Shown here: in pieces, positions 23,816-31,883 of the stretch
Layout of the letters: every line of letters starts with the position of its first letter
How positions within the stretch are numbered: position 1 is the first letter of the stretch
Source: Gemmatimonadota bacterium
Lineage (GTDB): Bacteria; Gemmatimonadota; Gemmatimonadetes; Gemmatimonadales; Gemmatimonadaceae
NCBI GenBank assembly: GCA_028287305.1
Contig: JAQBPX010000032.1
Span: 1-64,000 of the forward strand
DNA length: 64,000 bases
Direction: 5' to 3'
Position numbers and translations under genes: made by a program
The notes under the pieces: generated by a model
Seen by the model: only the letters and a program-made list of their open reading frames with translations
The model's database searches: none
What the model was told of the DNA's origin: nothing

Positions 23816-25726
23816 ATGTCGCATCCCTCCGCTGAGTTCCTCGACCTGCAGGCCGCCCTCGCCGGCGAGTACTCGCTGCAGCGAGAGCTCGGCCGGGGCG
23901 GCATGGGCGTGGTGTACCTCGCGCGCGACGTGCAGCTGGACCGCGACGTCGCCATCAAGGTGCTTCCACCCCAGCTCGCGCTGACCTCGGCCGCACGCGA
24001 GCGCTTCGTGCGCGAGGCGCGCACCGCCGCCGGACTCTCGCATCCGCACATCGTGCCCATCCATCGAGTGGGCGAGGCGCGCGGCTTCGTGTTCTTCGTC
24101 ATGAGCTACGTGGAGGGCGAGACGCTCGGCGAGCGCCTCCGCACGCGCGGTCCCCTGCCGCCTGCCGACGCGACCCGCGTGATGCGCGAGGTGGCATGGG
24201 CGCTGGCGTATGCGCATGGGCGCGGCATCGTCCATCGCGACGTGAAGCCCGACAACATCCTGCTCGAGGCGTCGTCGGGGCGCGCGCTCGTGACCGACTT
24301 CGGGATCGCGCACGGTGGTGAGGAGCTCGCGTCGGACACCGAGCCGGGCAAGATCATGGGCACCGCGCACTACATGAGCCCCGAGCAGGCCGCGAGCGAG
24401 CCGGTGGATGGGCGCAGCGACATCTATGCGCTGGGGGTCGTCGGCTACGTCGCGGTCAGCGGGCGCCTGCCGTTCGAGTCCAACAACCTGCACGCGCTCA
24501 TGGTGCGACAGGCGACCGAGGCGCCGCCCAGCGTGATGCGCGCCGCACCCGGCTTGCCACCCGCGCTCGGCGCCGCGATCGACCGCTGCCTGGCGCGCGA
24601 TCCCGCCCTGCGGTTTGCGGATGGTGAAGCGCTCGCCGAGGCGCTGGCGCCGGCGGTGGATGCGCGGCCGCCACTGCCGCCCACGCTCCGCGCCTGGCTC
24701 GGATCCTCGAATCCTGCGACGCCGCTCTACATCGGCGCCTCCGGCCTGTTCTCCGTGATGACGGCCGGCAACATTGCCAACACCATCGACAATGGAAACC
24801 TCTGGACCTTCAACCAGAAGTTGAGCATCGCAATCCTGGGGACGCTGACGGTGCTCCCGTGGTTGCCCATCGTCGGCTTCCACATGAACCAGGCGAGACG
24901 GCTGTTTCGCTCGGGGCATACACTCGCCGACCTGCGCTCGGCGCTGGACGTGGGCGCGCGAGAGCGAGCCGAGGGAGAGGCCATCACGGTGGTGGACGGA
25001 GAGTCGCGGGGAAGGCGGCTGATGCGAGCGGGCTTCTTCGGCGCCGGAAGCTGGGGCGCGGTGACGATGGTGCTCGCGCTGACGAACGTGATTCGCGAAA
25101 ACGTGATGGGACCATGGCCGTTCGTGTTGCCGCTGGTGAGCACCGTGGTGCTGGGCGCGACCTGCAACGTCCTCGAGATCCCGCTGGTGCCGGATGTCAT
25201 CCGAAAGCGCTTCGGGCTGGGCCTGCGCGAAACGCTGTGGCGGAGCCGGCTGGGAGGGTGGATTGCGCGTCGCCTTGGGGCGCCCGAGCGGTCCACGCTG
25301 GCGGGGTCGTCGGCGTTTCGCGCTACCGAGGCCGCGCTCGGAGTCGCCGCGTCGGAGCTCTACGCGGCGCTCCCGAAGGCATATCGCGAGCAGCTGTCCG
25401 ACCTGCCGGGCATCGTCGCCGCGTTCGAGGCGCGAGCTGCAGGCGCGCGCGCCGAGATGGACGTCGTCGCTGCACTCGCGCCGTCGGCCTCGCTCGACGC
25501 GCAGGGACTCGCCGCGCGCCGGAACGCGGCGGCGGTGCACCTCGGTGAGAGCGTGGCGGCGCTGGAGGGAATCCGGCTCGACCTGCTGCGCCTGCACGCC
25601 AATGCGAGTGACCTGGCGCCGCTCACCACGCTGCTGGATGCGGCACGGCTGCTCGGCGACGATGTGGGACGACTGGCCGATGCTATGTCTTCGCTGCCTT
25701 CTTCTTCGGCTTCTTCGCCCCATTGA
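23816..25726 (+). CDS. Ser/Thr protein kinase with C-terminal membrane and helical region
   Basis: The 636-residue product carries a full kinase domain: GRGGMG loop, Lys48 in VAIK, IVHRDVKPDN (catalytic Asp142), DFG 161-163 and MSPEQ. Residues ~300-445 contain about four hydrophobic segments. The last ~190 residues are a charged, helical, probably coiled region ending in a serine-rich tail. So the kinase is likely membrane-anchored with cytoplasmic domains at both ends. The gene shares a divergent promoter with DUF2164. Its 3' end overlaps the DUF1801 gene by 44 bases in the opposite direction. The signal it senses is unknown. Confidence 0.93.
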   Translation: MSHPSAEFLDLQAALAGEYSLQRELGRGGMGVVYLARDVQLDRDVAIKVLPPQLALTSAARERFVREARTAAGLSHPHIVPIHRVGEARGFVFFVMSYVEGETLGERLRTRGPLPPADATRVMREVAWALAYAHGRGIVHRDVKPDNILLEASSGRALVTDFGIAHGGEELASDTEPGKIMGTAHYMSPEQAASEPVDGRSDIYALGVVGYVAVSGRLPFESNNLHALMVRQATEAPPSVMRAAPGLPPALGAAIDRCLARDPALRFADGEALAEALAPAVDARPPLPPTLRAWLGSSNPATPLYIGASGLFSVMTAGNIANTIDNGNLWTFNQKLSIAILGTLTVLPWLPIVGFHMNQARRLFRSGHTLADLRSALDVGARERAEGEAITVVDGESRGRRLMRAGFFGAGSWGAVTMVLALTNVIRENVMGPWPFVLPLVSTVVLGATCNVLEIPLVPDVIRKRFGLGLRETLWRSRLGGWIARRLGAPERSTLAGSSAFRATEAALGVAASELYAALPKAYREQLSDLPGIVAAFEARAAGARAEMDVVAALAPSASLDAQGLAARRNAAAVHLGESVAALEGIRLDLLRLHANASDLAPLTTLLDAARLLGDDVGRLADAMSSLPSSSASSPH

Positions 25727-26099
25727 GCGCGATGGCCCGGCGCACCAGCGCCTTGAAGGCCGTGGCGTCCACCTTCTCACCTTCGGCGATGTCGATCGCG
25801 CGGCGGGTGTTGCCCTCCAGGCTGGAGTTGAAGAGGCCCGCGGGATCCTCGAGCGACGCACCCTTCGCGAAGGTGAGCTTCACCACCTTCTTGTAGGACT
25901 CGCCGGTGCAGATGATGCCGTCGTGCGACCACACCGGGGTGCCCATCCACTTCCACTCCTCCAGCACGTCGGGATCCGCCTGCCTGATGAGCTTGCGCAT
26001 CCGGGCGAGCGTCTCGCCGCGCCAGTCGTCCAGCTCCGCGATCCTGCCGTCGATGAGCTTCGATGCCGCCTTGCCGTCGGTCTTCGCTGCCTTCTTCAT
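25683..26099 (-). CDS. DUF1801 family protein (copy 2) in an ArsR-SRPBCC operon
   Basis: The ATG at 26099 gives 138 residues with a lysine-rich C-terminus (KKPKKKAAKT). DDWRGETLARMRKLIRQADP, then VLEEWKWMGTPVWSHDGIIC and then YKKVVKLTFAKGASL mark DUF1801. The start overlaps the SRPBCC stop as ATGA, making it the third gene of an ArsR-SRPBCC-DUF1801 operon. The combination is frequent in soil bacteria, with no defined pathway. Its end overlaps the kinase gene by 44 bases, tail to tail. Confidence 0.87.
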   Translation of the reverse strand: MKKAAKTDGKAASKLIDGRIAELDDWRGETLARMRKLIRQADPDVLEEWKWMGTPVWSHDGIICTGESYKKVVKLTFAKGASLEDPAGLFNSSLEGNTRRAIDIAEGEKVDATAFKALVRRAIALNGAKKPKKKAAKT

Positions 26100-26662
26100 G
26101 CGCTGGGTTCTCCGGTCGGCGTCCAGGACTTCGGCTCGATTCCGAACTGCGCCCCGTACTCGCTGTTGAGCCGCTTCCACTCGAACTTCATCGCCTCACC
26201 ACCCACGATGCGGCCGAGGGGATCTCCTCCCACCAGGTGGTCGAGCACGTCCAGGCAAATGTGCCAGCCTGCCGCGCCCATCGCGATGTAGTTGCGATCG
26301 ATGTTGTGCCAGAGCGTGAGGCGCGTCCCGGCCGCGGTCGGCGCGAGCTCCCACCGCATTTCGTTGCCGCCCCAGGTGTACTCCAGGAGCTTCGGCGCAT
26401 CGGCGCGCTTCACGATCGAGTCGGACACTTGCGTCACCGGCGCGCCGACCGTGGAGAGCTTCAGGGGGCCCGGCGAGTCGAGGTCCCGGTCGGCATCGAA
26501 TGGCGCCCACTCGTGAAGCTGGTCGCGCTCGGTAAGCGCTCGCCAGACTTTCGACGGCGGGTGATGGAGCTCGCGAACGAGGACCAGCGTCCACTTCTCC
26601 CCGTCCTTCAGGACCTCGGCGCCCTGGGCGGTGCCCGGTGAATATGCGTCTCGGCTGCTCAT
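26096..26662 (-). CDS. SRPBCC / AHSA1-family protein
   Basis: The 188-residue product has the START/AHSA1 layout: VRELHHPPSKVWRALTERDQ, then HEWAPFDADRDL, then LLEYTWGGNEMRWELAPTAA and TRLTLWHNID. These proteins make a hydrophobic pocket for lipids or aromatic ligands. The start (ATG at 26662) overlaps the ArsR stop as ATGA, and its stop overlaps the DUF1801 start as ATGA, so all three are translated as a coupled unit. An upstream in-frame extension through the ArsR gene is not used. Confidence 0.9.
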   Translation of the reverse strand: MSSRDAYSPGTAQGAEVLKDGEKWTLVLVRELHHPPSKVWRALTERDQLHEWAPFDADRDLDSPGPLKLSTVGAPVTQVSDSIVKRADAPKLLEYTWGGNEMRWELAPTAAGTRLTLWHNIDRNYIAMGAAGWHICLDVLDHLVGGDPLGRIVGGEAMKFEWKRLNSEYGAQFGIEPKSWTPTGEPSA

Positions 26663-26994
26663 TTCTTTTTCCCCTTCTTGCGGGTGGGTGCATCCATGCG
26701 GTCGAGGTGACGCTCGAGCGCGTCGACATGCCCGGACCAGAGGCGACGGAAGGGAGCCAGCCAGGCCTCGACCTCCATCAGTGGCTCGGTCCTGATGCGA
26801 TAGACGCGGCGCTGGGCGTCGACGCGCGCCTCCACGAAGCCCGCGTCCCGCAGCACCCTGAGGTGCTTGGAGACGGAAGGCTGCGGCATGCGCAGCCGCT
26901 GCTCGATCTCGCTCACGGAGCGCTCCGACTGCGCGAGCAGCGAGAGGATGGCGCGGCGATTGGGCTCGGCGAGGGTGGAGAAGGCGGATTCCAT
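26659..26994 (-). CDS. ArsR-family transcriptional regulator (non-metal type)
   Basis: The 111-residue winged-helix protein (STLAEPNRRAILSLLAQSER, then SVSEIEQRLRMPQPSVSKHL, then RDAGFVEARVDAQRRVYRI) lacks the ELCV(C/G)D metal-binding motif, so it is not an arsenic sensor of the classical kind. It heads the SRPBCC-DUF1801 operon. A palindrome covers its own promoter, suggesting autorepression. The ATG at 26994 lies only six bases from the -10 box, so the message is probably leaderless; no ribosome-binding site is visible. Confidence 0.92.
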   Translation of the reverse strand: MESAFSTLAEPNRRAILSLLAQSERSVSEIEQRLRMPQPSVSKHLRVLRDAGFVEARVDAQRRVYRIRTEPLMEVEAWLAPFRRLWSGHVDALERHLDRMDAPTRKKGKKK

Positions 26995-27000
26995 GGACTG

Positions 27001-27030
27001 TATATACCACAAACGGTATATGTCTGTCAA
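27001..27030 (-). promoter_or_regulatory. Promoter and palindromic operator of the first ArsR operon
   Basis: On the minus strand TTGACA (27025-27030) is followed after 18 bases by TATATA (27001-27006). The inverted repeat ATATACC-N6-GGTATAT (27002-27021) spans the spacer and overlaps the -10, a classical repressor position. Six bases separate the -10 from the ATG. Confidence 0.75.
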
Positions 27031-27104
27031 GCCATGCTCAGATTGCGCGGGCGCGACCGCTTGCGTCACATTCGGTATCGAACATTCATCTCTGGAGGAC
27101 GCCG

Positions 27105-27689
27105 ATGTCGCGCGCCTTGTTCGAGTCCAGAAGCACCACGATGCGCTGGCAGCGGGCAACGCGCCTCGGTTGCGTGCTGGTCGGGTGCCTCGCGCTGTCG
27201 AGCGGGTGCCGCGCGAAGGAAGCGGCCAGGGCGCCGACTGCCGAGCGCGTGAGTTCCGGGGGCAGTGCCGCCCCGGTAGACAGCGCGCTCACGGTGTACG
27301 TCGAATGGCAGCGCGACTGGATGCTGCTTTCCAATCGCCACAAGGCGGAGATCGACGCTGCGACACCGGCCATCGTTGCGCGCAATGCGCCCGTCGACGC
27401 CGGCAAGCTGGAGCGGGATCCCGCGTTCACGGCACTGCTGGACCGACAGCGAGAGGAGATGCGCGCGCTCATGGCGCGCGCGCCGGGCGGCACGTCCGTA
27501 GAGGCACTTGGGGCGGCCCTGGCAGGCATTGGCAGCGGCGTGCTCACCGACCAGGGGCTTCGCTACGTTCCCGGCCGCAACGAGGCGGCGCTCGCGTCAG
27601 CGCGCGCGAAGTATGGTGATGAACTCGTGAACCGGGTGCTCGCGCGTGAGCAGTGGATCGTCACCACGCTGGCGAGCGCGGCCCCGTGA
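27105..27689 (+). CDS. Lipoprotein of unknown function, 194 aa
   Basis: GGAGG upstream of the ATG at 27105 sets the start. After a short basic N-terminus comes a hydrophobic stretch ending LALSSGC, a lipobox with the cysteine near residue 35. The mature region is helical and charged (VEWQRDWMLLSNRHKAEID, REEMRALMARAPGG) with no recognised domain. It is divergent from the ArsR operon and converges, with 3 bases between, on a GNAT gene. Confidence 0.75.
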   Translation: MSRALFESRSTTMRWQRATRLGCVLVGCLALSSGCRAKEAARAPTAERVSSGGSAAPVDSALTVYVEWQRDWMLLSNRHKAEIDAATPAIVARNAPVDAGKLERDPAFTALLDRQREEMRALMARAPGGTSVEALGAALAGIGSGVLTDQGLRYVPGRNEAALASARAKYGDELVNRVLAREQWIVTTLASAAP

Positions 27690-27692
27690 AGG

Positions 27693-28211
27693 CTATTCCC
27701 GCGGGTAGCGATAGACAGTGGACGGCGCGCCGAAGAACTCGACCGTCTCGCTCGCGACCGCCCCGAGTGACGTGGCCACGCGAATCGATGGCGCGTTCGC
27801 GGGGCGAATGATGCTCGTGATCTCCGAGCGGCGCAGCGTTTCGCGCGCGTAGTGCAGTGCGGCCGCCGCTCCCTCGCGAGCGTAGCCCTTTCCCCACGCC
27901 CACGGACCAAGCGTGTAGGCGATCTCGAAGGCGGGAAAGCCCTCGGGATTCAGGCACCCGATGCGGCCGAGGAACTGGCCGGTCGAGCGCTCCTCCACTG
28001 CCCAGAGTCCGTAACCGCGCAGCACCCAGTGCCCGGCGAACATCGCGAGCTGTCGCCACGCTTCCACACGGCTGAGCGGCCGGCCGTCCATCAGGTGAAG
28101 CGCGACGTCGGGGTGCGCCATCATCTCTGCATAGCGCTCGAAATCTTCGGGCTTGAACCCGCGCAGGAGGAGCCGGTCGGTGGTGAGTTGCGGGACGTCG
28201 AGCACGGTCAC
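27693..28211 (-). CDS. GNAT family N-acetyltransferase
   Basis: The 172-residue product begins LTTDRLLLRGFKPEDFERYA after a short leader. It has the GNAT core GRIGCLNPEGFPAFEIAY, then GKGYAREGAAAALHYA and then IRPANAPSIRVATSLG, typical of the RimJ/RimL branch. The GTG start at 28211 overlaps the upstream GyrI-like stop as GTGA, so they are coupled. The acceptor substrate is unknown. Confidence 0.9.
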   Translation of the reverse strand: MTVLDVPQLTTDRLLLRGFKPEDFERYAEMMAHPDVALHLMDGRPLSRVEAWRQLAMFAGHWVLRGYGLWAVEERSTGQFLGRIGCLNPEGFPAFEIAYTLGPWAWGKGYAREGAAAALHYARETLRRSEITSIIRPANAPSIRVATSLGAVASETVEFFGAPSTVYRYPRE

Positions 28212-28681
28212 GCGGTCGATGCGGGCTTCAACAGGTAGTACACGTCGGTGCGGAGCAGGGAGGGGTCATCATTCCAGTGGCCGTACACCTCCCAGCTCGG
28301 GCCCGCGATCTCGCGACCATGTGCCTTGCACCACTCGTGGATGGCGGCGTTCGCGCGGGACAGTCCCCCATATTCGCCATGATGCGTGGTCATTGCCGCG
28401 GCGCCGCTCGGCGTCTCCAGTGGCAACACCGCGCCCGCGGCCTCGAACGGGGCGCTGACGCCCACGCAGAAGTCGACCTCGATCTCCTCGGCGGTCGCCC
28501 TGCGGTAGATGAAGATGTTCTGTCCGTCGAGCTGCACCGCTCCCGCGCGGGCTGCTGCGTACACCTGGTCCAGGTGTCGCCCGAATTCCTGGGCGACGCG
28601 ACCGCGCGGCACCACTGCACGGACGCCAGCCACGGCCCGTGGCGTGGCCATGACCGCTCGCACTTCATGCGTCACTGACAT
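28208..28681 (-). CDS. GyrI-like small-molecule-binding domain protein
   Basis: The 157-residue protein has the tandem two-layer pattern of GyrI / AraC effector-binding domains: ATPRAVAGVRAVVPRGRVAQ, IFIYRRATAEEIEVDFCVGV, TTHHGEYGGLSRANAAIHEW and DVYYLLKP. It has no DNA-binding domain, so it is a stand-alone binder. Relatives bind drugs, cyclopropanoid compounds or DNA gyrase, and some hydrolyse toxic esters. It lies 6 bases after the DHFR-like gene and is coupled to the GNAT gene (GTGA). Confidence 0.85.
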   Translation of the reverse strand: MSVTHEVRAVMATPRAVAGVRAVVPRGRVAQEFGRHLDQVYAAARAGAVQLDGQNIFIYRRATAEEIEVDFCVGVSAPFEAAGAVLPLETPSGAAAMTTHHGEYGGLSRANAAIHEWCKAHGREIAGPSWEVYGHWNDDPSLLRTDVYYLLKPASTA

Positions 28682-28687
28682 GACCCG

Positions 28688-29278
28688 CTACCTCCGAATC
28701 TCGTAACGAAGCTCGACCATCCCGCTCCTGTATGCCTTCGACTCTGCCAGGTGCAGCGCGACGTCGCGGTCGAGCGAGCCGAAGAACCGGATCCCCTCGC
28801 CGATCAGCACGGGCAGGATCGAATATCGCACCTCGTCCACCAGTCCGTGGCGCAGGCACTCGGCCACGAGCTCCGCACCGCCCACGACCCAGATGGACGG
28901 GAAGGACGGCCGCAGTCGCTCGTTCACGAACTGTGCAAGGTCACCGGAATGAAACTCGACCGTGTCACGCGTGCGCGCCAGCTCGCGATTCGTGAGGACG
29001 AAGGTGGGCTTGTCGCCATAGGCCCATCCCAGTCCCCTGGACTGGAAGGCCAGTGCGGTCTCGTACGTACGCGAGCCCATGACGTAGCAATCGATGGTGC
29101 CGAGGAATTCCTCGATGAACGCCGGGTCCATGGTTGCGCCGTCCACGAATTCGTCGGCGGTCTCCATCCAGTCGACGCTGCCGTCATTGCGCGTGATGAA
29201 GCCGTCGAGGCTCGCGGCCATGTGGATCGTGACTCGGGACGCGGCGCTCGACGCCTGGTGAATGGCGCGGGTCAGCAC
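28688..29278 (-). CDS. Dihydrofolate reductase-like (RibD C-terminal) family protein (copy 1)
   Basis: The 196-residue frame starts with a GTG at 29278. VTIHMAASLDGFITRNDGSV is the family's opening, YVMGSRTYE the cofactor-loop region, IWVVGGAELVAECL the NADPH-binding glycine loop and DEVRYSILPVLIGEGIRFF the C-terminal strand. These stand-alone relatives of RibD and DHFR are probable NADPH reductases, and few have a known substrate. Its start codon shares one base with the upstream gene's stop, and it is followed by GyrI-like and GNAT genes. Confidence 0.9.
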   Translation of the reverse strand: MLTRAIHQASSAASRVTIHMAASLDGFITRNDGSVDWMETADEFVDGATMDPAFIEEFLGTIDCYVMGSRTYETALAFQSRGLGWAYGDKPTFVLTNRELARTRDTVEFHSGDLAQFVNERLRPSFPSIWVVGGAELVAECLRHGLVDEVRYSILPVLIGEGIRFFGSLDRDVALHLAESKAYRSGMVELRYEIRR

Positions 29279-30075
29279 TAGCGGTAGTCCGGAGGCAATT
29301 CACACTTGCTGTAGTCCTGCCCTTCAATGCCAAACCACTCAACGAACACCGAGCCGCGCGGACACGGCGCGTGCGCGAGCGCCCGATGGACTTTTGCCAG
29401 GATGAATTCGTCAATCGAGGTCATTTGCGATGCTCGCAGCATGCGTCTCGACCAGGCGTCGTTGGCGGAAGCGAGGGCAATGATCGCCGCATTGCGTGCG
29501 TACCCGGATCGTGAGGGACCAAGCTGTCTCTGAATAAGGGCACGCGCCTTACTCGAGCCACCAACGTACGGCGCCAGTGAGATTATTGCATTGTAGGAAG
29601 CGTTGTAATCCCCGCCGGGCGCCAGCCCCGGCAGCTGTTCCGTTGCCACGCGCAGCAGGAGAGCGAAGTATTTCGCGTCGCCGCTCCAGCTCAGCATCAA
29701 AAGCGCTTTCGCTCTCTCCGCTTCCGACGCTTTCGCGCGCCCACTCACCACATGTTCATAGAAGTTCAGTGATGATGGGTCGTCGCGAAGCCGCCGCCGC
29801 ACCGCGTTCGGAAGCGCCGTATGCCCGCAATCGGGCCGCAACGAGGCAGCGAGCCACCTGTCTGGGATCGACGCGCGCAGCTCTCCCGTCCAGAGAGTAT
29901 CGCCTCGCGAAGGGCAGCCATGAACGCTGTCGCTCACGGTCCGCGCGGAGTCAACGGACTGGCGCACCTGCGGAGAAAGAGGTGGGTCGTTTGTCAGGTC
30001 GTAACGAAAGCGAGGTGTCTGAGCCGGAAGTGCGACTACCGGCACAACCACCAGGAAAAGCAGGAGACGTTGCAT
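29278..30075 (-). CDS. Secreted protein, probable HEAT-like repeats, 265 aa
   Basis: The ATG at 30075 begins a strong signal peptide (MQRLLLFLVVVPVVALPAQ). The mature part is helical with repeat-like segments (KALLMLSWSGDAKYFALLLR, YARNAAIIALASANDAWSRR), suggestive of HEAT/armadillo-type helices. It has a few cysteines near both ends (HGCPSRG, DCGHTAL, KCELPP) that could form disulfides. No named family is recognised. Its stop codon overlaps the DHFR-like gene's start by one base. Confidence 0.75.
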   Translation of the reverse strand: MQRLLLFLVVVPVVALPAQTPRFRYDLTNDPPLSPQVRQSVDSARTVSDSVHGCPSRGDTLWTGELRASIPDRWLAASLRPDCGHTALPNAVRRRLRDDPSSLNFYEHVVSGRAKASEAERAKALLMLSWSGDAKYFALLLRVATEQLPGLAPGGDYNASYNAIISLAPYVGGSSKARALIQRQLGPSRSGYARNAAIIALASANDAWSRRMLRASQMTSIDEFILAKVHRALAHAPCPRGSVFVEWFGIEGQDYSKCELPPDYR

Positions 30076-30249
30076 GGCACGGCCTGGAGCGAAAGTGTCA
30101 CTCAGCACGATTTACCTACTGGTACGCCCGGCGCGTACGCTCGCAAAGACGCTTGACAGGCGACGAACTGTGTAGAATATGCACAAATGAACGCCGGATG
30201 CGACGCTGTCTCACGGCGCAGGCTGTACTGCGAATTCCAGGGGTGCGAA

Positions 30250-30687
30250 ATGTCGTCCAGTTCCTCGATCGATGGCTCGCTGGACACCTCGGTGTCAGGA
30301 ACTCCGCGGGTCATGCTGCGCGTCGAAGCCTTCGCGGTCCTCGCCGCGGGTATCGTTGCCTACCGCGCGCTGGGCGGATCGTGGCCGCTCTTCGCCGCGC
30401 TATTCCTGGCTCCGGACCTGAGCATGGCCGGGTATGTCCGGGGCCCGCGAACCGGCGCCGCGGCCTACAACGCTGTGCACAGCTACACGGCACCCGCGGT
30501 GCTCGCCGGACTCATGGCGCTCGGCGCCGTGCCGGCACACTGGGGGCTGTGCGTCATCTGGGTGAGCCACATCGGCTTCGATCGCGCGCTCGGCTATGGC
30601 CTCAAGTTCCCGAGTGCCTTTCGCTATACGCATCTCGGCCAGCTGGGCGGCGAGCGGTCGAAGGTGCAGCAGCCATCTCCAGCCTAA
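30250..30687 (+). CDS. DUF4260 family membrane protein
   Basis: The 145-residue product from the ATG at 30250 has about four hydrophobic segments and DUF4260 hallmarks: LFLAPDLSMAGY, YNAVHSYTAPAVLAG, then IGFDRALGYGLKFPSAF and THLG. An ATG at 30187 would add 21 residues. An extended -10 (TGTAGAAT, 30171-30178) sits about eight bases before it, so a leaderless longer form is possible. TTGACA is at 30153-30158 but only 14 bases away. The end overlaps the convergent lipoprotein gene by 4 bases. The function is unknown. Confidence 0.83.
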   Translation: MSSSSSIDGSLDTSVSGTPRVMLRVEAFAVLAAGIVAYRALGGSWPLFAALFLAPDLSMAGYVRGPRTGAAAYNAVHSYTAPAVLAGLMALGAVPAHWGLCVIWVSHIGFDRALGYGLKFPSAFRYTHLGQLGGERSKVQQPSPA

Positions 30688-31193
30688 CCGCAACCCTCGA
30701 CGTATTCCACCGGCGGAACACGGCCGGCGCGATAGCGCACCACGCGATGCCCGTCGGTCTCGAAGACGATCCGGTACAGGCTGTCCCCGGATTCCGCCGG
30801 CGTGAAAGTGAGATTGTGGCCGTCGGTGTACTTGTGCGGCGAGGACGCGAGGTTGCGCGGATAGAGCTGCCGGATGCGCTCCTCGGAATCTCCCACTCGC
30901 GCGCCCTCCACGGTGGCCACGCTTCCGCTGTCCACGTCGATGCGCGCCACGGTGCCGTTCTCCACCATCACTCGAGCGCCGGGCGGCAGCCTGCCCACCG
31001 TGATGTAGCGACAGCCTGCCCAGTCGCTATCGGCCGTAGCGGATGGTGCTCCGGGCAGCGCCGACTCCATTTCCGCGCGAGTCATCCCCATGTGGACGGG
31101 ACCGAGGGCTCGCGGAGTCACCACCCAGCTCGCGTCAGGTGACGATCGGCTGCAGGCGCAGGCGAGGACCACCAGCAGGATCAGCCGTGCCAC
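30684..31193 (-). CDS. Small lipoprotein, 169 aa, unknown function
   Basis: The GTG at 31193 gives MARLILLVVLACACS, a short lipoprotein signal with the lipobox cysteine at about residue 14. The rest has a conserved-looking repeat: LGPVHMGMTRAEMESALPGA, then ARVGDSEERIRQLYP, as seen in other small periplasmic proteins that respond to a calcium or peptide ligand; I do not assign one. It overlaps the PhnB-like gene by 13 bases on the same strand, so they are co-transcribed. Confidence 0.72.
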   Translation of the reverse strand: MARLILLVVLACACSRSSPDASWVVTPRALGPVHMGMTRAEMESALPGAPSATADSDWAGCRYITVGRLPPGARVMVENGTVARIDVDSGSVATVEGARVGDSEERIRQLYPRNLASSPHKYTDGHNLTFTPAESGDSLYRIVFETDGHRVVRYRAGRVPPVEYVEGCG

Positions 31194-31666
31194 GCCGCCT
31201 CGATGGCTGCGATGTCGATGTTCTTCATCTCCATCATGGCGTCGAATGCGCGCTTCGCCGCAATGGGATCCGGGTCGGTGATCGCTCGCGTCAGCACAAC
31301 GGGCGTTATCTGCCAGAACATTCCCCACCTGTCCTTGCACCAGCCGCACTGGCTTTCCTCGCCGCCATTGCCGACGATCGCGTTCCAGTAACGATCCGTC
31401 TCCTGCTGGTCGGCGGTCGCGACCTGGAACGAGAAGGCCATGTTGTGCCGGATGCCGGGCCCGCCATTGAGGCCGAGGCAGGGAATGCCCAGTACCGTGA
31501 AGTCCACGGTGAGCACGTCGCCCCTCTTGCCCGCCGGATAGTCACCGGGCGCGAGGTGCACCGCGTTGACCGACGAATCCGGAAATGTGGCGGCGTAGAA
31601 TCGCGCTGCCTCCTCCGCGTCGCGGTCGTACCAGAGGCAGATCGTGTTCTTCGCTGGGTCGGTCAT
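31181..31666 (-). CDS. PhnB-like VOC protein (3-demethylubiquinone methyltransferase-like domain)
   Basis: From the ATG at 31666 the product has 161 residues with ICLWYDRDAEEAARFYAATF, FTVLGIPCLGLNGGPG, SQCGWCKDRWGMFWQITP and a C-terminal MMEMKNIDIAAIEAAWHG. This is the PhnB / 3-dmu-9 family of VOC proteins, whose role is undefined despite the name. It differs from the glyoxalase-type VOC genes at 5752, 33567 and 60984. It overlaps the downstream lipoprotein gene by 13 bases. Confidence 0.9.
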   Translation of the reverse strand: MTDPAKNTICLWYDRDAEEAARFYAATFPDSSVNAVHLAPGDYPAGKRGDVLTVDFTVLGIPCLGLNGGPGIRHNMAFSFQVATADQQETDRYWNAIVGNGGEESQCGWCKDRWGMFWQITPVVLTRAITDPDPIAAKRAFDAMMEMKNIDIAAIEAAWHG

Positions 31667-31883
31667 GTCACGGCTCCGGGTGAAGGAAGGGCGCGCGGAA
31701 TGTGAACATTGCATGAGCGCCGCACCAGAGACCTCGGTGCCGCAACGCTCCACGCAGTGCGGCAAGCGAGGCCAACTGTTTGACAGCGTGCCGCCCGACG
31801 CGGAGCTTGTCACACTCATGCAGTCCAGAGGCGAGAACGAAGACGTCCTCGTCCCACTAGCGTGTTCACCCCAGGGAGAAGCA

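Noticed and set aside
23720-25861. A 713-codon open frame on the strand opposite the second kinase
   Set aside because: Its arginine/proline-rich composition and lack of any domain mark it as a high-GC antisense shadow; the kinase motifs on the plus strand are complete.
29577-31142. A 521-codon plus-strand frame
   Set aside because: It crosses three genes that are coded in other frames with recognisable motifs, and itself has no domain.
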